Assembly: GCF_028583425.1 (NCBI RefSeq)
Contig: NC_072798.1
Location: forward strand, 11,286,501 to 11,350,500
DNA length: 64,000 bases
Source of the DNA: Eublepharis macularius
Taxonomy: Eukaryota; Chordata; Lepidosauria; Squamata; Eublepharidae
Reading direction: 5' to 3'
Below, one piece after another: positions 1 through 9,940 of this stretch (its first letter is position 1; each line of letters begins with the position of its first letter). A program made the translations under genes and the position numbers. Under the pieces are notes generated by a model. It was not told the DNA's origin, did not search any database, and saw only the letters and a program-made list of their open reading frames with translations.

Positions 1-21
1 CTGACTTTGCACAGTGAACAC

Positions 22-228
22 ACATGAAGCTGCCTGATGCTGATTCAAACCATCAAGTCCATCAAGGTCAGTATTGCCCGTTTTGATGGGCAGCTGCTGT
101 CTAGAGTCTCAGTCAGTGGTCTTCCACATCATCTACTTTCTGGTCCTTTCAACTGGAGATGTCGGGGACTGAACCTGCGACCTTCTGCACACAAAGCGGA
201 CGCTCTTCCCCTGAGCCACAGCCCCTTC
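22..228 (-). mobile_element. tRNA-derived SINE, second head type
   Basis: Read on the minus strand this begins GGGGCTGTGGCTC, has a box B-like GGTTCAGTCCCC (164-175) and ends near a CAGCTTCATGTG tail. Related copies lie at 59474-59680 and 63298-63940. The tRNA-like head is too diverged to be a working tRNA gene. Confidence 0.7.
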
Positions 229-499
229 CAAGTGGGGTCGGAGAAGAGAGATGAGCTAAACGTGATTGCATTTTAAGAATAGCATTGACCTGATTTCAGA
301 ACCTGAATCAGGTGAGCCTGATGGGCTTTAAATTGCTTGAAGGGATCTCAATAACACCCTGCCTGAGCTCTCATTTGTTGATTAATTGGACGCCACTTGC
401 ATATTTACCTTGTATTTCAAATGTCGCTCCATTTTGCTTAGGTTACCCTGTTAATCAGTATGGAGTGAGCCATTTATACTTCAAGTCTGTGTCACTTGT

Positions 500-592
500 A
501 GAGCAATCCTAAGCAAGGCTACACCATTCTAAGACCATTGAAGTCAATGAGTTTATAAGGTTGTAACTCTGTTTAGGATTGCATTGGCCTCA
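500..592. repeat. short palindromic interspersed repeat
   Basis: The ends are imperfect inverted copies (CAATCCTAAGCA on the left, TGTTTAGGATTGC on the right) around a centre resembling CCATTGAAGTCAATG. Similar pieces occur at 635-716, 20336-20413, 35655-35720 and 37884-37960. It is probably a short MITE; the class is not determined. Confidence 0.6.
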
Positions 593-600
593 AAGGGTGT

Positions 601-628
601 CCATTCATTCATTCATTCATTCATTCAG
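601..628. repeat. (ATTC)n microsatellite
   Basis: Seven uninterrupted ATTC/TTCA units. A second (ATTC)n block lies 90 bp downstream and was split by an LTR insertion. Confidence 0.9.
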
Positions 629-634
629 GGAGTA

Positions 635-716
635 ATCATAAGCAGGTCAACTCAGAGGTAAGTCCTACATTATTCAATCGGGCTTAGTCCCAGAAAAGAG
701 TCCTTAGGATTTCAGC
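635..716. repeat. diverged short palindromic repeat
   Basis: Carries the motifs AAGTCC, GGGCTTAGTCCCAG and CCTTAGGATTTCAGCCT found in the related short repeats at 500-592 and 35655-35720. Confidence 0.45.
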
Positions 717-735
717 CTCATTCATTCATTCATTC

Positions 736-1241
736 TGTCATGTATGCCAGCATACCTGCCAATATTGTGTTATGCATTTTGTGCTGATCATAACTGTTTG
801 CTAAGGTTGTATTCTGTATAAATCATCTGAGAGTGTGTAAACTGCTAACTTACAATGCACTGAGACGGTGGGGCTGTCTGTTATCTATTGAAAGTATTTA
901 CTTTCACTTCTGGAGCAAGTGTCCTTGGAAGCAAGCTGCAGGCAGCAAGCAATGTATCTTTTCTCAGAGACTGCGATGATTTCACTCTTTACTCTGTCTA
1001 GCCTAAATGAATCAGTTCCCATGTAACTCTTTGGGGTTTTGCGCCAGAATGTCAACAGACCCAAAGCGCGGGACGTTTCCCTATAATTAGTAGTGTCCAT
1101 TTTTGAATAGTCACTTCTGCCCATTGCTATCTTTGTGTGAACACCTTGAAATGTATGGATCTCTAATAAAGTTGCTTCAACTGGAACACTTGTGTGTTAA
1201 CTGTAGAGAACTTGAAGGGACCTAACTGCCAGGGACTGACA
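736..1241 (+). mobile_element. solo LTR (506 bp)
   Basis: Starts TGTCATG and ends GGGACTGACA, so the termini are TGTCA...TGACA. It is flanked by CATTC on both sides (731-735 and 1242-1246), a 5-bp duplication inside an (ATTC)n microsatellite. A polyadenylation signal AATAAA sits at 1165-1170, as expected at the R region. A related LTR lies at 48053-48515 with the same ends and the same closing segment after AATAAA. No internal retroviral or Gypsy coding sequence is present, so it is a recombined solo LTR. The 5-bp duplication fits Gypsy or some endogenous retroviruses; I cannot choose. Confidence 0.85.
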
Positions 1242-1272
1242 CATTCATTCATTCATTCATTCATTCATTCAC
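1242..1272. repeat. (ATTC)n microsatellite, right half
   Basis: Continuation of the (ATTC)n tract at 719-735; the LTR at 736-1241 separates the halves. Because the tract is repetitive, the 5-bp duplication here is weaker evidence than at the second LTR. Confidence 0.85.
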
Positions 1273-1491
1273 TTGTATACTTATACTCCACTTTTCTCCC
1301 CAATCGGGACACAAAGCAGCTTACAACCTTCTTCCCTTCTCTGTTTTTTAATCCGTACAACAACCCTGTGAGGTGGGTTAGGCTAAGAGTGTATGACTGT
1401 CCCAAGGTAATCCAGCAAGCTTCTGTAGCAGAGTGGGAATTCAAGCCTGGGTCTCCCAGATTCTGATACTCTGATCAGTACACCACACTGG
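1273..1491 (-). mobile_element. tRNA-derived SINE (Sauria-like)
   Basis: Minus-strand head CCAGTGTGGTGTAC, box B-like region AGGCTTGAATTCC, then the conserved CCTCACAGGGTTGTTGT body segment and the 3' end ending in a simple repeat. Confidence 0.8.
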
Positions 1492-2812
1492 TGTTGTGTT
1501 TGTCTTGCAATGTATTCATTTAATTGTCCAGCATTAATTGCAGAGACTGCAATGATCCCCCCAACTCTTGTTAGCATCCTTAATTGAAATTGTGGTATCT
1601 GTAAATCCAGTGTGAATGACATGACATTCTTTTCACTTCTGCTTGAGAAAAAGATTAATCTCTTCACAAGATATTAGCCTTGACAGGCCAAATGGAGCCT
1701 CCAACATCAGTAACAGTATACCTGTGATTGCTAGGGAATAATGCCCTGTTGGAGGCATCTAGCTATCCATATTTGAAGATGAAACAGTGAACTCTCTGGC
1801 CCCTGTTCCGATCCAGCAGGGGTCATCTTATGTTCATAAATCTTATAATGTCGTCCTCTTCACATAAGCTGCCAAGGAAATGCTCTCATCATAATTGTAA
1901 ATGCTACATTGACAATAAACAAACCGGTTAAAGAAAATATAGGGTTGAGGAGGGGGGGGGGGGAGAATGCATATTACCGGGGGAGCTGTGAAAGCTTTAG
2001 ACCAGAGTGAAGTTGTTTTTCATTTATATAGAGTACCTGAGCATATTTTGTGCACTAACAGCACATGAATAATGTTTTATTAAAGTGTATATCTTTACAA
2101 CTTTATTTCCAGGCACTTGAAGTTTGTGCTATGGGGTGGGGGGGTGGGATGACTTAACGGGTTTGACACATTGCTGATTTAGCATTTAACGGCAAACAGT
2201 ATCTTCGGCTTTGTGAGGAAAATGGGCTGCTTTTGCAATGCAATCAGTGTGAAGTATTCAGAAACAAAATGAGAGCAAGAATAGGGTGTGGGGGGGGGAG
2301 AGAGAACCAAGCAATAATCCACAGCTATTCAAAACCGCTCTGGGTGTGTGCACATTAGCATATGTAGGTGTGAGCATTGTTCTGACTTTGGAGGGGTGGG
2401 GGTTGAACACTGTTGCCTTGACAGCAATCATTTTCTTTCAAGAGAGCAATTCTGTTAGAGGTAACTAGGGAAGTTTAAGGCACTGCTTTGTGGTAGGAGC
2501 CCTTTATCCAGTGGTAACCAGGGCTCTGACAGGAAACGTAAGCAAGCCGCATGCTTCTTCGGTAATATTGACGTAGCAATTCTCAAAAAGAGCGTGCTCA
2601 AAAATCCAGTGTAACCTACTCGGAATGCTCGTTTTCTCACAATGTGATTCATATGCTTGGATTGGTGACAGAGTCACAAATTAACACAAGTGTGTGTGTG
2701 TGCATGTGTGTGTTTGTGATTTTGTCTGCGCTGTGGGCGGCATTCAGCAGGGCTGCTGGCTGGGGAGCAATTGTGAATGCTCACAATTTTAGTGGCTTGT
2801 TTGGATAGCATA
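1492..2812. other. single-copy stretch, no gene seen
   Basis: AT-rich sequence with a G homopolymer run near 1951-1963, a second near 2290-2298 and a (TG)n tract at 2690-2712. No family seen elsewhere in the window matches it, and the short open frames show no recognisable domain. Confidence 0.5.
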
Positions 2813-3413
2813 TTTATTTACTTCATTGACACCCCGCCTTTCTTCCCAATGGAGACTCCAAAGAGTTTACGTCATTCCCCTCTCCTCCACGTAATCCTCA
2901 AACCAACCCTGTGAGGTCGGGTAGGTTAAAAGTGGATCAAGGTCCCCCTGCAAGCTTTCTTGGCAGACCGGGGGTTCGAACTTGGTTCTCTGAGATCTTA
3001 GAGCTAAGCCACAAGAGACAAATTACATGAGGACGCTCACGTGAAGGGAGTTGCAATGTTAGCTGGGAAGCTGAGTTTTAAAAGACATCAGAAGGCTCTA
3101 TCAATTTCATCTCTCTACAGAGCCCGCAAAGACTGCTCCTCAGAGGGTTTATTTATTTCCTCTTTGCCTCCTAGAAGGGGAGGTGAAACTGACAGAGCCT
3201 TCGGGATGCAAAGAGGAAATTAGCAAACCCTCTGAGGAGTGATCTTTGCTGGCTCTGTAGAGTGGGGAAATTGACAAAGCCTTCTGATCTCTTTTAAAAC
3301 TCAGCTTCCCTGCTAACTTTGTGATCCCCTTCACTTGTGCTTCCTCGTGCAATTCATGTTTTGTACCTTAGCTCTTAGTCTGACACTCTTAACTACTCCA
3401 CCACTCTGGCTCT
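2813..3413 (-). mobile_element. SINE split by an inverted-repeat element
   Basis: The tail and body are at 2813-3000 and the head continues at 3378-3413 (GAGAGCCAGAGTGGTGGAGTAG on the minus strand, interrupted text). Removing 3001-3374 and one copy of TTA restores a continuous SINE. This makes the SINE older than the element inside it. Confidence 0.85.
3001..3374. mobile_element. 374-bp inverted-repeat MITE, TTA duplication
   Basis: Starts GAGCTAAGCCACAAGAG and ends with a diverged inverted copy finishing TTAGCTC. TTA occurs immediately on each side (2998-3000, 3375-3377). The two halves are long imperfect inverted repeats: the segment with AGAGGGTTTATTTATTTCC returns in inverse orientation. 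It is inserted in a SINE, so the empty site can be read. A 3-bp TNA duplication fits PIF/Harbinger non-autonomous elements. Related copies are at 17924-18313 and 27068-27300. Confidence 0.85.
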
Positions 3414-4432
3414 CATATGCCCCAGGAGTTATTAGCATGCCTGCTATTTCAAGCATGCCTGTTATTTTAGAACCTGCACAGTTGGCAGCATTCTTCAAGT
3501 GCAGTCTTCCAATGCTGGATCCAGGCAAAATGGAGGGCTGCCTGGCTGCTTCCTGACTGCCCCTCTGATGGCCTCATTGGTGGGACGGAGGCTATCAGCT
3601 GAAGCCGGATGCAGGCATGGTGGAGGGGTGCTCGAGTGTGGCCTCTGATAGCTTCTTCAATGACTGTACACTTTATAAATACCTTTGGGGGTTTCTTAAT
3701 TTAGCCTCTTTATTTGAAATGGGTTCTGCTTTTGGGGTCTGCTTAATGACACTGTGTTTATCTTAATGCTGTTTAGATAAGGGTAGATAAATCAGCATCC
3801 TTCTCCAGCGGTGAGAGATAAAGGTGATATGAAGAGGGAAGAGAATATTCCTAGCACAATGACAGCTTGGATAAAGTGGAAAGTTAACCATTCTCTATGG
3901 GGTCACCCTCTATTTATAGACAAAGCAATATTGCTAAACCCAAATATGAGGGGTTTAGTTTTGTTTTAGTCATATGCAAGACACTGAGCCCTTCCCAAAA
4001 TATACAGAGGGAAAACCAACGCTTCAGAAATCCCATATTCAATCATGTCCTATTTTTTTTCTGTTCCAGAGAAATTCCTTGCTCTGCCTGCAGGTCAGTT
4101 GAGGGTCACATTCCAGCAGCTCCAGCACTTAATTGGGTAATTCCCAAACTGTGCACTGATTCACTCTAGCATGTCATGAGATACAGCAGTGAGAAATAAA
4201 ATTAAGAAAATCATTAAATGTATCAACAAATCCAAACTACAATCCCACAGCGAAGGCTACCCGTTACATGAGTCGCTGATCCAGGATTTCCTTCCCCGAT
4301 CAGCCTCTGTCCAATCACTTTAGTCATAGATAGACAGCAAAAGGACATCCCCTCCCGTGAAATTTCCACTGAGTCTCTGCATGAATCCCTGCTCTGAGTT
4401 TATCTTCTTCTAGATCAGGATCCACATGCGAA
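3414..4432. other. single-copy stretch, no gene seen
   Basis: No interspersed family recognised. A short direct repeat GCATGCCTG(T/C)TATTT occurs twice near 3436-3466. Open frames here are short and featureless. Confidence 0.45.
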
Positions 4433-4435
4433 TCA

Positions 4436-5244
4436 GAGACAAAACAGACAAGATGCCTAATGTGTGGAGGACACGCTTTGGTTTCCCGCATGGTTCCATG
4501 GGAAATGTAGTGAGAAAGAATCTCTGCCCGAGAGAAGAGGGAGAAGAAGGGGAGAATCCCCCTCTTCTCCCTGTCAGCGGTTCTTTCTCTAGGCGTCTCA
4601 TCTACTCGGCTCTGTCTTGCCGCCACCAGCTCCCCTTGCTCCCCTAAAAGTTCTCAGAAGGAGCTGAGCAGCTAGAGGGAGCTGAGCGAGAGGGAGCCGA
4701 TTGCACCGGAGGCGTTCCGAGGGAGCTGGCAGCAGCAATAGGCTCGTTCCTCTTGCTGCCCAGTGAGCTCGTCTCCCTCTGGCTGCTGAGTGCATTTAGA
4801 GGAACAAGGGGAGCTGGCGGCAGCAAGAGAGAGCTGAGAAGACAAGATGCCTACTCCCCAAAATGCACTCGGCAGCCAGAGGGAGCCGAGATCACTGGTG
4901 GTGGCAAGAGGAACAAGGAGCCTATCACCACTGCCAGCTCCCTCTGCCCGCCTCCGGTGCAATCAGTTCCCTCTTGCTGCCACCCACATGCTCAGCTCCC
5001 TCTGCATGCTTTTAGGGGAGCAAAGGGAGCTGGCGGCAGCGGTGAGAGGGAGCTGAGTAGATGAGACACCTAGAGAAAGAACCTCTGGCAGGGAGAAGAG
5101 GGCCGTTCTCCCCCTCTTCTCCCTCTTCTCCCTCTTCTCCTTCTTCTCCCTGGCAGACATTCTTTCTCACTACATTTCTCCTGGAACTTTGCAGGAAACA
5201 AAAGCATGTCCACCACACATCAGGCATCTTGTCTGTCTTAGCTC
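4436..5244. mobile_element. 809-bp foldback element with TCA duplication
   Basis: The left arm begins GAGACAAAACAGACAAG. The right arm, read on the minus strand, begins GAGCTAAGACAGACAAG, and both continue through GATGCC, a segment with GTAGTGAGAAAGAAT, and GGGAGAAG. The arms extend several hundred bases inward, so nearly the whole element can fold. TCA flanks it at 4433-4435 and 5245-5247. The end GAGCTAAG matches the element at 3001-3374. The many overlapping open frames on both strands here are products of the palindrome and do not look like genes. Confidence 0.8.
5112..5147. repeat. 9-bp tandem repeat (CCCTCTTCT)4
   Basis: Four head-to-tail 9-bp units, the last with one change, inside the right arm of the foldback element. 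The left arm has only a short CTTCTCCCCTTCTTCTCCC equivalent, so the tract expanded after insertion or in the source copy. Confidence 0.85.
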
Positions 5245-5354
5245 TCAGTGTCTTATGCAGGATTTTTAAAAAAAAATGAGTGGTGATTGTACGGCTGTTG
5301 TATCCTCACACATATAAGCTGAGAGTCACTGAACTAGTCGCCTACTAAGTTTGA

Positions 5355-5432
5355 TATTGATGCAGAGATTTGAACTCAAGTCTTCCCAATCAAAATCAAC
5401 ACATCACTACACCACTCGCACTCAATGCAGAA
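5355..5432 (-). mobile_element. SINE head fragment
   Basis: Resembles the head of the tRNA-derived SINEs read on the minus strand: GGTGTAGTGATG with a box B-like stretch (GACTTGAGTTCAAATC). No body or tail remains. Confidence 0.5.
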
Positions 5433-5836
5433 GATCCATGCTAAGAAGACAGTTTGCTGTACTGCACTGGCATTTTATGGCCAGAGCAGCCTTCCATGTA
5501 CACAGCTGATGCAAAGCTCATTTGGGCCCTATTGTACTGGATGACAGCATCATTTGGGGGTAGGCTTGCCTGGCCTGCTGTAAAAACCTGGACAGGACAA
5601 AGGATAGCTCAATTGCAAAAACTCTATGGTTTTACCATTGAGTTTCCAGCTATTCCTAGCTAGCTGATTTGATTCAAATATTCACCAATGTTGAATCTCA
5701 CCATATCCCTATCCCCAGCCCTCCTGCTGGTTGCCAGGCTCAGTTTGGAAACCCTATTTGAAAGGGATCTTCATCTGCATCCAGGTCTCCTTGTTCACAA
5801 TTAGCTGTCCATAACTAGAACAGCATCACTGCATCG
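5433..5836. other. mostly unassigned; possible TSD-less repeat remnant
   Basis: The part at about 5560-5750 (CTCTATGGTTTTACCATT ... CTCCTGCTGGTTGCCAGG) resembles the diverged repeats at 12208-12490 and 16943-17158. The remainder shows no feature. Confidence 0.4.
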
Positions 5837-6145
5837 AGAGCCAGTTTGGTGTAGTGGTTAAGAGCGCAGGACTCTAATCTGGAGAGCCGGGTTTGATTCC
5901 CCATTCCTCCACTTGAAGCCATCATCCGGGTGACCTTAGGTCAGTCACAGCTCTCTCAGAGCTCTCTCAGCCCCACCCGCCTCACAGGGTGTTTTGTTGT
6001 GGGGATAATAGTAACATACTTAGTAAACCACTCTGAGTGGGTGTTAAGTTATCCTGCAGGGCAGTATATAAATTGGTTATTATTATTAATATTATTGTTG
6101 TTATTATTGTTATATTATTATTGTTGTTGTTGTTGTTGTTGTTAA
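5837..6145 (+). mobile_element. Sauria-like tRNA SINE, near full length
   Basis: Begins AGAGCCAGTTTGGTGTAGTG with a box A-like TGGTGTAGTGG and a box B-like GGTTTGATTCC about 50 bp later. The body has CTCTCAGAGCTCTCTCAG and CCTCACAGGGTG, the 3' region has GGGCAGTATATAAAT, and it ends in (ATT)n then (TTG)n. The head is the RNA polymerase III promoter of the ancestral tRNA. Such SINEs are known to be copied by a partner LINE sharing the 3' end. Confidence 0.9.
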
Positions 6146-6224
6146 ACTATTTCAGAACTAAACAAGCCACCCAAGGTCCACAGCTGTATTACCACCCTCA
6201 GCTGCTAGGCTGGGTGAAAGATTA

Positions 6225-6420
6225 TGTCCAGAAGAGCCAGCATGGTCTAGTGGTTAGAGAACTGGATCTGGAAGACCCGAGTTCAAATCCCCACTTTGCC
6301 ATGGAAGCTCATTGGGTAACTCTGGGCCATTTCTTCTCTCGCAGCTTAATCTATCTCACAGAATCGTTGTGGGGATAAAAAGGGGAAGGAAGAACCATAA
6401 AGGAAAGGTTTTTAAAGTCA
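6225..6420 (+). mobile_element. tRNA-derived SINE, second subfamily
   Basis: Head GAGCCAGCATGGTCTAGTGG, box B-like GAGTTCAAATCCCC, then GCCATGGAAGCTC in place of the CACTTGAAGCC of the other subfamily. It lies 80 bp downstream of another SINE in the same orientation. Confidence 0.85.
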
Positions 6421-6458
6421 GGTAGAAGCTGAAATCTGGCCAGGTCCTTTCAGTCTCA

Positions 6459-6576
6459 GGGCCAAGCTACACATGACGAATGACACTTGAACGGCAAGTG
6501 GATTGAGTGGAGGGCAAGTGAACAGGGAGAAATACACTTGCCGTTCAAGTGTCATTCGTCATGTGTAGCTTGGCCC
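6459..6576. mobile_element. 118-bp palindromic MITE, TCA duplication
   Basis: Arms of about 45 bp are near-perfect inverted repeats: GGGCCAAGCTACACATGACG at the left, its complement at the right, with a short loop. TCA flanks both ends (6456-6458, 6577-6579). The termini differ from the 202-bp family (GAGCCAAGCTACAAGTGA) mainly at the second base. Confidence 0.9.
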
Positions 6577-7109
6577 TCAGATTCCTATTCTCATATATAT
6601 ATAAGCCATCTATGAATGCAGGCTCATTGCTTGAAAATCATGTCAGTCTGTGTCAAAGGCATGGTTGAGGTCATTTATTTTAGGATGTTCTAATTTCATT
6701 TCTATTTTCTAGCTCACGTTCAGGAAGCTGGCCAAACAGCAGGGGCTTCCCCCCTCCCCCCGCACCCACAGGCCTTTTTGTTCATAATGCCCTCTATACA
6801 CGCCGCGTGATCTGACTCGACATGGATGCCCATTAAAGAGAGAGCGGGCTGTGTTAAACCAGCACAAATATGGAGCGTTTCTTCTCCATCAACCCACAAG
6901 CGTTAAAAGCTGCTTTTGTTTCTGCTGTGCTGTACCCAGTTTGACCCCTGACTCCCCTAAATGGCCAGAAAAAGGACAGATTGTGCTCGCGTCTGTTGAA
7001 GTCTTGCTAAAACAAAAGATCCTTTCTTCCCCTTCTTTTTTTTTCCTGTGAGAAGACACATCAACTGGAGTTGCTAGTAAAGGAGTGAATGAATGATGAT
7101 ACATGGATT
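6577..7109. other. single-copy stretch, no gene seen
   Basis: Contains a short (AT)n tract near 6593-6602 and C-rich runs near 6749-6767. I recognise no repeat family or coding exon. Confidence 0.45.
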
Positions 7110-7300
7110 GATACATACACACACACACTTTATTTAGAGTCCATCTCCCCAGTGGAGATCCGAAGCAACTTACAAAGTTCTCTCCACCAATTAATCCTTG
7201 CAACAGCCCTGTGAGAGCTGTAGGTTAGGCTGAGAGCGTGTGACAGGTCGAAGGTTAGGCCGCAAGCCTCCATGACAGAGTAGGGATTTGATCAGGGTTG
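7110..7300 (-). mobile_element. SINE, truncated near its head
   Basis: The tail side carries TTTATTTAGAGTCCATCTCCCC and the body reads CAACAGCCCTGTGAGAGC on the plus strand. Near 7280 the box B side (GTAGGGATTTGATC) is followed directly by a 5S-like SINE segment. Confidence 0.7.
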
Positions 7301-7437
7301 GTCTTGGTTGGTAATTGGATGGGAGACCTCCAATGAAGACTGGGGTTGCAGAGGCAGGCAATGGTAAACCACTTCTTGCCATGAAAACCCCACTAGGCAT
7401 CACCATGTCAACTATGACTTGAGGGTATGATTTCATT
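7301..7437 (+). mobile_element. 5S-rRNA-like SINE fragment
   Basis: GGTTGGTAATTGGATGGGAGACC closely resembles the 3' part of vertebrate 5S rRNA (interrupted by substitutions). It is followed by GCAGGCAATGGTAAACCAC and a tail ending TGACTTGAGGG. The reverse orientation occurs at 55290-55439. 5S-derived SINEs are known in vertebrates; this is a fragment and not a 5S gene. Confidence 0.65.
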
Positions 7438-8569
7438 TTTCTCCTAGATCCCAGTAACTACTACACCACGCTGGCATATATACACACAAGTGGGAGACCC
7501 ATAGGGACTTACAAGAAGCATCTCTTTTTTTCACCTGTTCCCATTCTTTCCTTTTTCCCTTCCCTGAAATCTCCCATAATCTCCCTGATTGTCCTATTTT
7601 CTTCTCTCTTTCCCACCCACCAGCCAACATACCTTTATTTGCTCCCCTCTTCAGCTTTTCCCTACCTCAACTCCCCTGGCAGCCTCTCCATGGCTGAGTT
7701 GTGTCGTATCATTCGTCAAACTGGGGCAGGCCCAGTTGTGAGGGGCCTGCCACCAGTCTGGGCCCAGATGCCCAGTAGGGAACCTGTAAGAATGTGTTTT
7801 CTTTGTTTCTTTCTCTCCTTCCCACCCACAAACTCACTAGGGATGCCAGATCCCTTGGGGGCTAAAGCGAGGGGCAGGGAGCTGTGGGGGCTTGGGAGGC
7901 AGCAGGGTACTGTTGTGGCTGCCTAGCAACAGCAACTAAGGGTGTTTATTTCTTAAAGCTACAGGAACTACTTCTATTATTTGAGGGCAGGGAGCTAAGC
8001 CCACTTTAAAAAAAAAAGATTTCAGATTTCTCTTCAAACTTGGAGCTTGTATAATGAAGCAGATTAGGACAGAACTGGATCTGATGCCCTTGTGGCAAAA
8101 ACATTCACTGCCCTCACTGATGTCATCAGATAGTCATCTCTGATTGGCTACACCCTATCATACTGCTACACCCCGGCAAGGGAGGAAGTGGGGGAAGGTC
8201 CTCCTAGCTAGCAGCAGCTGACTAACATCTCATAGAGCTTTTCCTTCTCTTTACACACAAGTACTTAAGGTCTGGACATGTCCAGAGACATGAGTCCTAG
8301 GAGACAAACCAAGGGCAAGACCCAAAGGGATCACATCCTTCAGTCGTTAGCCTGAGGACTGTAGCACAGAGCCTGGCAGAAGATCAGTTAGCAGAAAGAG
8401 ACCTTCCTTCCCTTTCCTCTCTGCTTCTGTTCTGTAGTTTTCTCTCTCTCTGCATTGTTAATGGCTTTCGATCCCCATAGGGGAGCAAAGTGGGATATAA
8501 ATACAGAAATAACATTAATATTTTGTGAAATCATCCTATATGCTCCATGATCACTATTGGGTTGGACCC
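7438..8569. other. mostly single-copy stretch
   Basis: Only a SINE 3' piece at about 8466-8510 (GATCCCCATAGGGGAGCAAAG, then GGGATATAAAT; interrupted) is recognisable. No exon or RNA gene seen. Confidence 0.45.
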
Positions 8570-8990
8570 AGGGTTGCCAGTCCCCCGCTGAGGGCAGGGG
8601 ATCCCCCACTCTAGGGTTGCCAGTCCTCCACTGAGGGCAGGGGATCCCCCACTCTAGGGTTGCCAGTCCCCTCCTGAGGGCAGGGGATCCCCCACTCTGG
8701 GGTTGCCAGTCCCTCGCTGGGGGGAAATGGTGGTGGAACACACCTCCAGGGGTGCACTCCTGCTTGGCGTGGCATGCCGAGCAGTAGCCCAATTTTGGCC
8801 CAAATCAAGCCCTATTTGAGCCAAATCAGGCCGCCATAGAACACAGGAGTACTCCAAGGCCTGTCGTGCGGCCCTGGCAGTGCTCCTGTGCTCTGTAACG
8901 GCCCAATTCAGCATGTGCGAGGGCTCCAATAAGGTAAGTGCCAGATCTCTCACCTCCTACCCGAAGGGAAAGAGTACTTGGCAACCCTAG
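8570..8990 (+). mobile_element. hAT-like element of the TAGGGTTGCCA type (GC-rich family)
   Basis: Left end AGGGTTGCCAG, right end TTGGCAACCCTAG. Flanks are TTGGACCC (8562-8569) and TTGGACCT (8991-8998), an 8-bp duplication with one change. The interior has CCCAAATCAAGCC and other GC-rich stretches shared with the copies at 29060, 42357 and 63475. The 8-bp duplication and T-A-G-G-G termini are typical of hAT elements. There is no transposase. Confidence 0.8.
8571..8713 (+). repeat. 43-bp tandem array made of the element's own end
   Basis: GGGTTGCCAGTC starts recur at 8571, 8614, 8657 and 8700, giving three full 43-bp units (each ending ATCCCCCACTCT) and the start of a fourth that leads into the element body. 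So the terminal region of the element has been tandemly repeated. Confidence 0.9.
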
Positions 8991-9940
8991 TTGGACCTAG
9001 TTGAACCACCCTTGAGCCCAACCCAAGAAGTAGGGAAAAGTTGCCAGAAGAAGAAGGGATATGGCTCTGAAGAAGCCAAAGGCTGTGTGAATAAGTGAAC
9101 ATACATGTCTAACTGTCTTTCAGGGGAAATTTCTTTTTGGTCGAAATTACTAGTTTCTGCCAGGGATGACCTTTTTCACAAGGCCTACTGCAACTAATTG
9201 CTTTTTTAAAATAGAAATGCAAATGTGTGGCTTCTTAATTGAATAGCAAGGAAATTCAAGTGTAGCTAGAAGAACAGGTAGCCTCGCAAACCATTTCCCC
9301 CCTTATAGCTTTTGATTTTCATATGCTGAGAAGGGTTTTGCTTTACCCGTTTTCGTTGTTGCTATGTCTGCTTCGTCTCTTTATTTTGAGGCCATTTTTA
9401 CATCATTTTGGGATACTTGTATGATCTATGCCATTCATGCGCAATTGAAGCAATGTTTCACAGGAAGCAGGAAATGGCATGGACATAAAAACTCATGGGT
9501 TTGGTTGGCACAAAGTGGTGTTTTGTTTTTAAGTCAAAGAAGATGCAAAATTGAGAAGTGTACCTAGTTTTTACCTGAAAACTGAAACTAGACAATAATA
9601 ACAATAATAATAATATTTGATTTATATACCTAGACAACACTCAAGAGAATAGCAAAGGGTAAAATGTGATTATCACAGATATATAAAACAGTGGTTTCCA
9701 ACATAGGGGGCACACTATTATTACAAGGGGGTTCATTCCTTTCCTTTTATTCCCTTAGAAGCTCATTGATTCAAAAATCTTAAGCAATGGAAAATAGTTA
9801 TTCCTTATTTTTTAGATGCAAAGGCTAAAAGGACTGAGACATATTTTGCAAGCACTGAAGTAAATTTAGGATCCTATTACTAAGCAAAAGATGCAGAGTT
9901 TCTAAAGTATAAGGAGAAGATTAATTAAAGGCTTAACAAA
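8991..9940. other. mostly single-copy; two small repeat remnants
   Basis: Holds a SINE tail remnant on the minus strand at about 9590-9632 ((AAT)n then TTTGATTTATATACC). A CAGTGGTTTCCAAC motif near 9690 resembles a hAT terminus, but no partner end was found. Confidence 0.4.

Noticed and set aside
1165..1170. AATAAA as the end of a host gene
   Set aside because: It sits at the expected position inside a solo LTR with TGTCA...TGACA ends and a 5-bp duplication.
5837..5920. tRNA gene candidate from box A and box B motifs
   Set aside because: The head belongs to a SINE with a conserved body and tail and many copies; it cannot fold into a standard cloverleaf by eye.
6060..6145. Poly-cysteine / poly-leucine peptide
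   Set aside because: Translation of the (ATT)n and (TTG)n tail of a SINE.
7301..7360. 5S rRNA gene
   Set aside because: Only the 3' part resembles 5S, with substitutions, and it continues into a SINE tail found in other copies.
8571..8713. CRISPR-like array from regularly spaced repeats
   Set aside because: The 43-bp units are contiguous without unique spacers, in a vertebrate repeat.
8388..8953. Open frames with repeated NPRVGDPLP peptide
   Set aside because: Produced by the 43-bp tandem array at the end of a hAT-like element; not a repeat protein.
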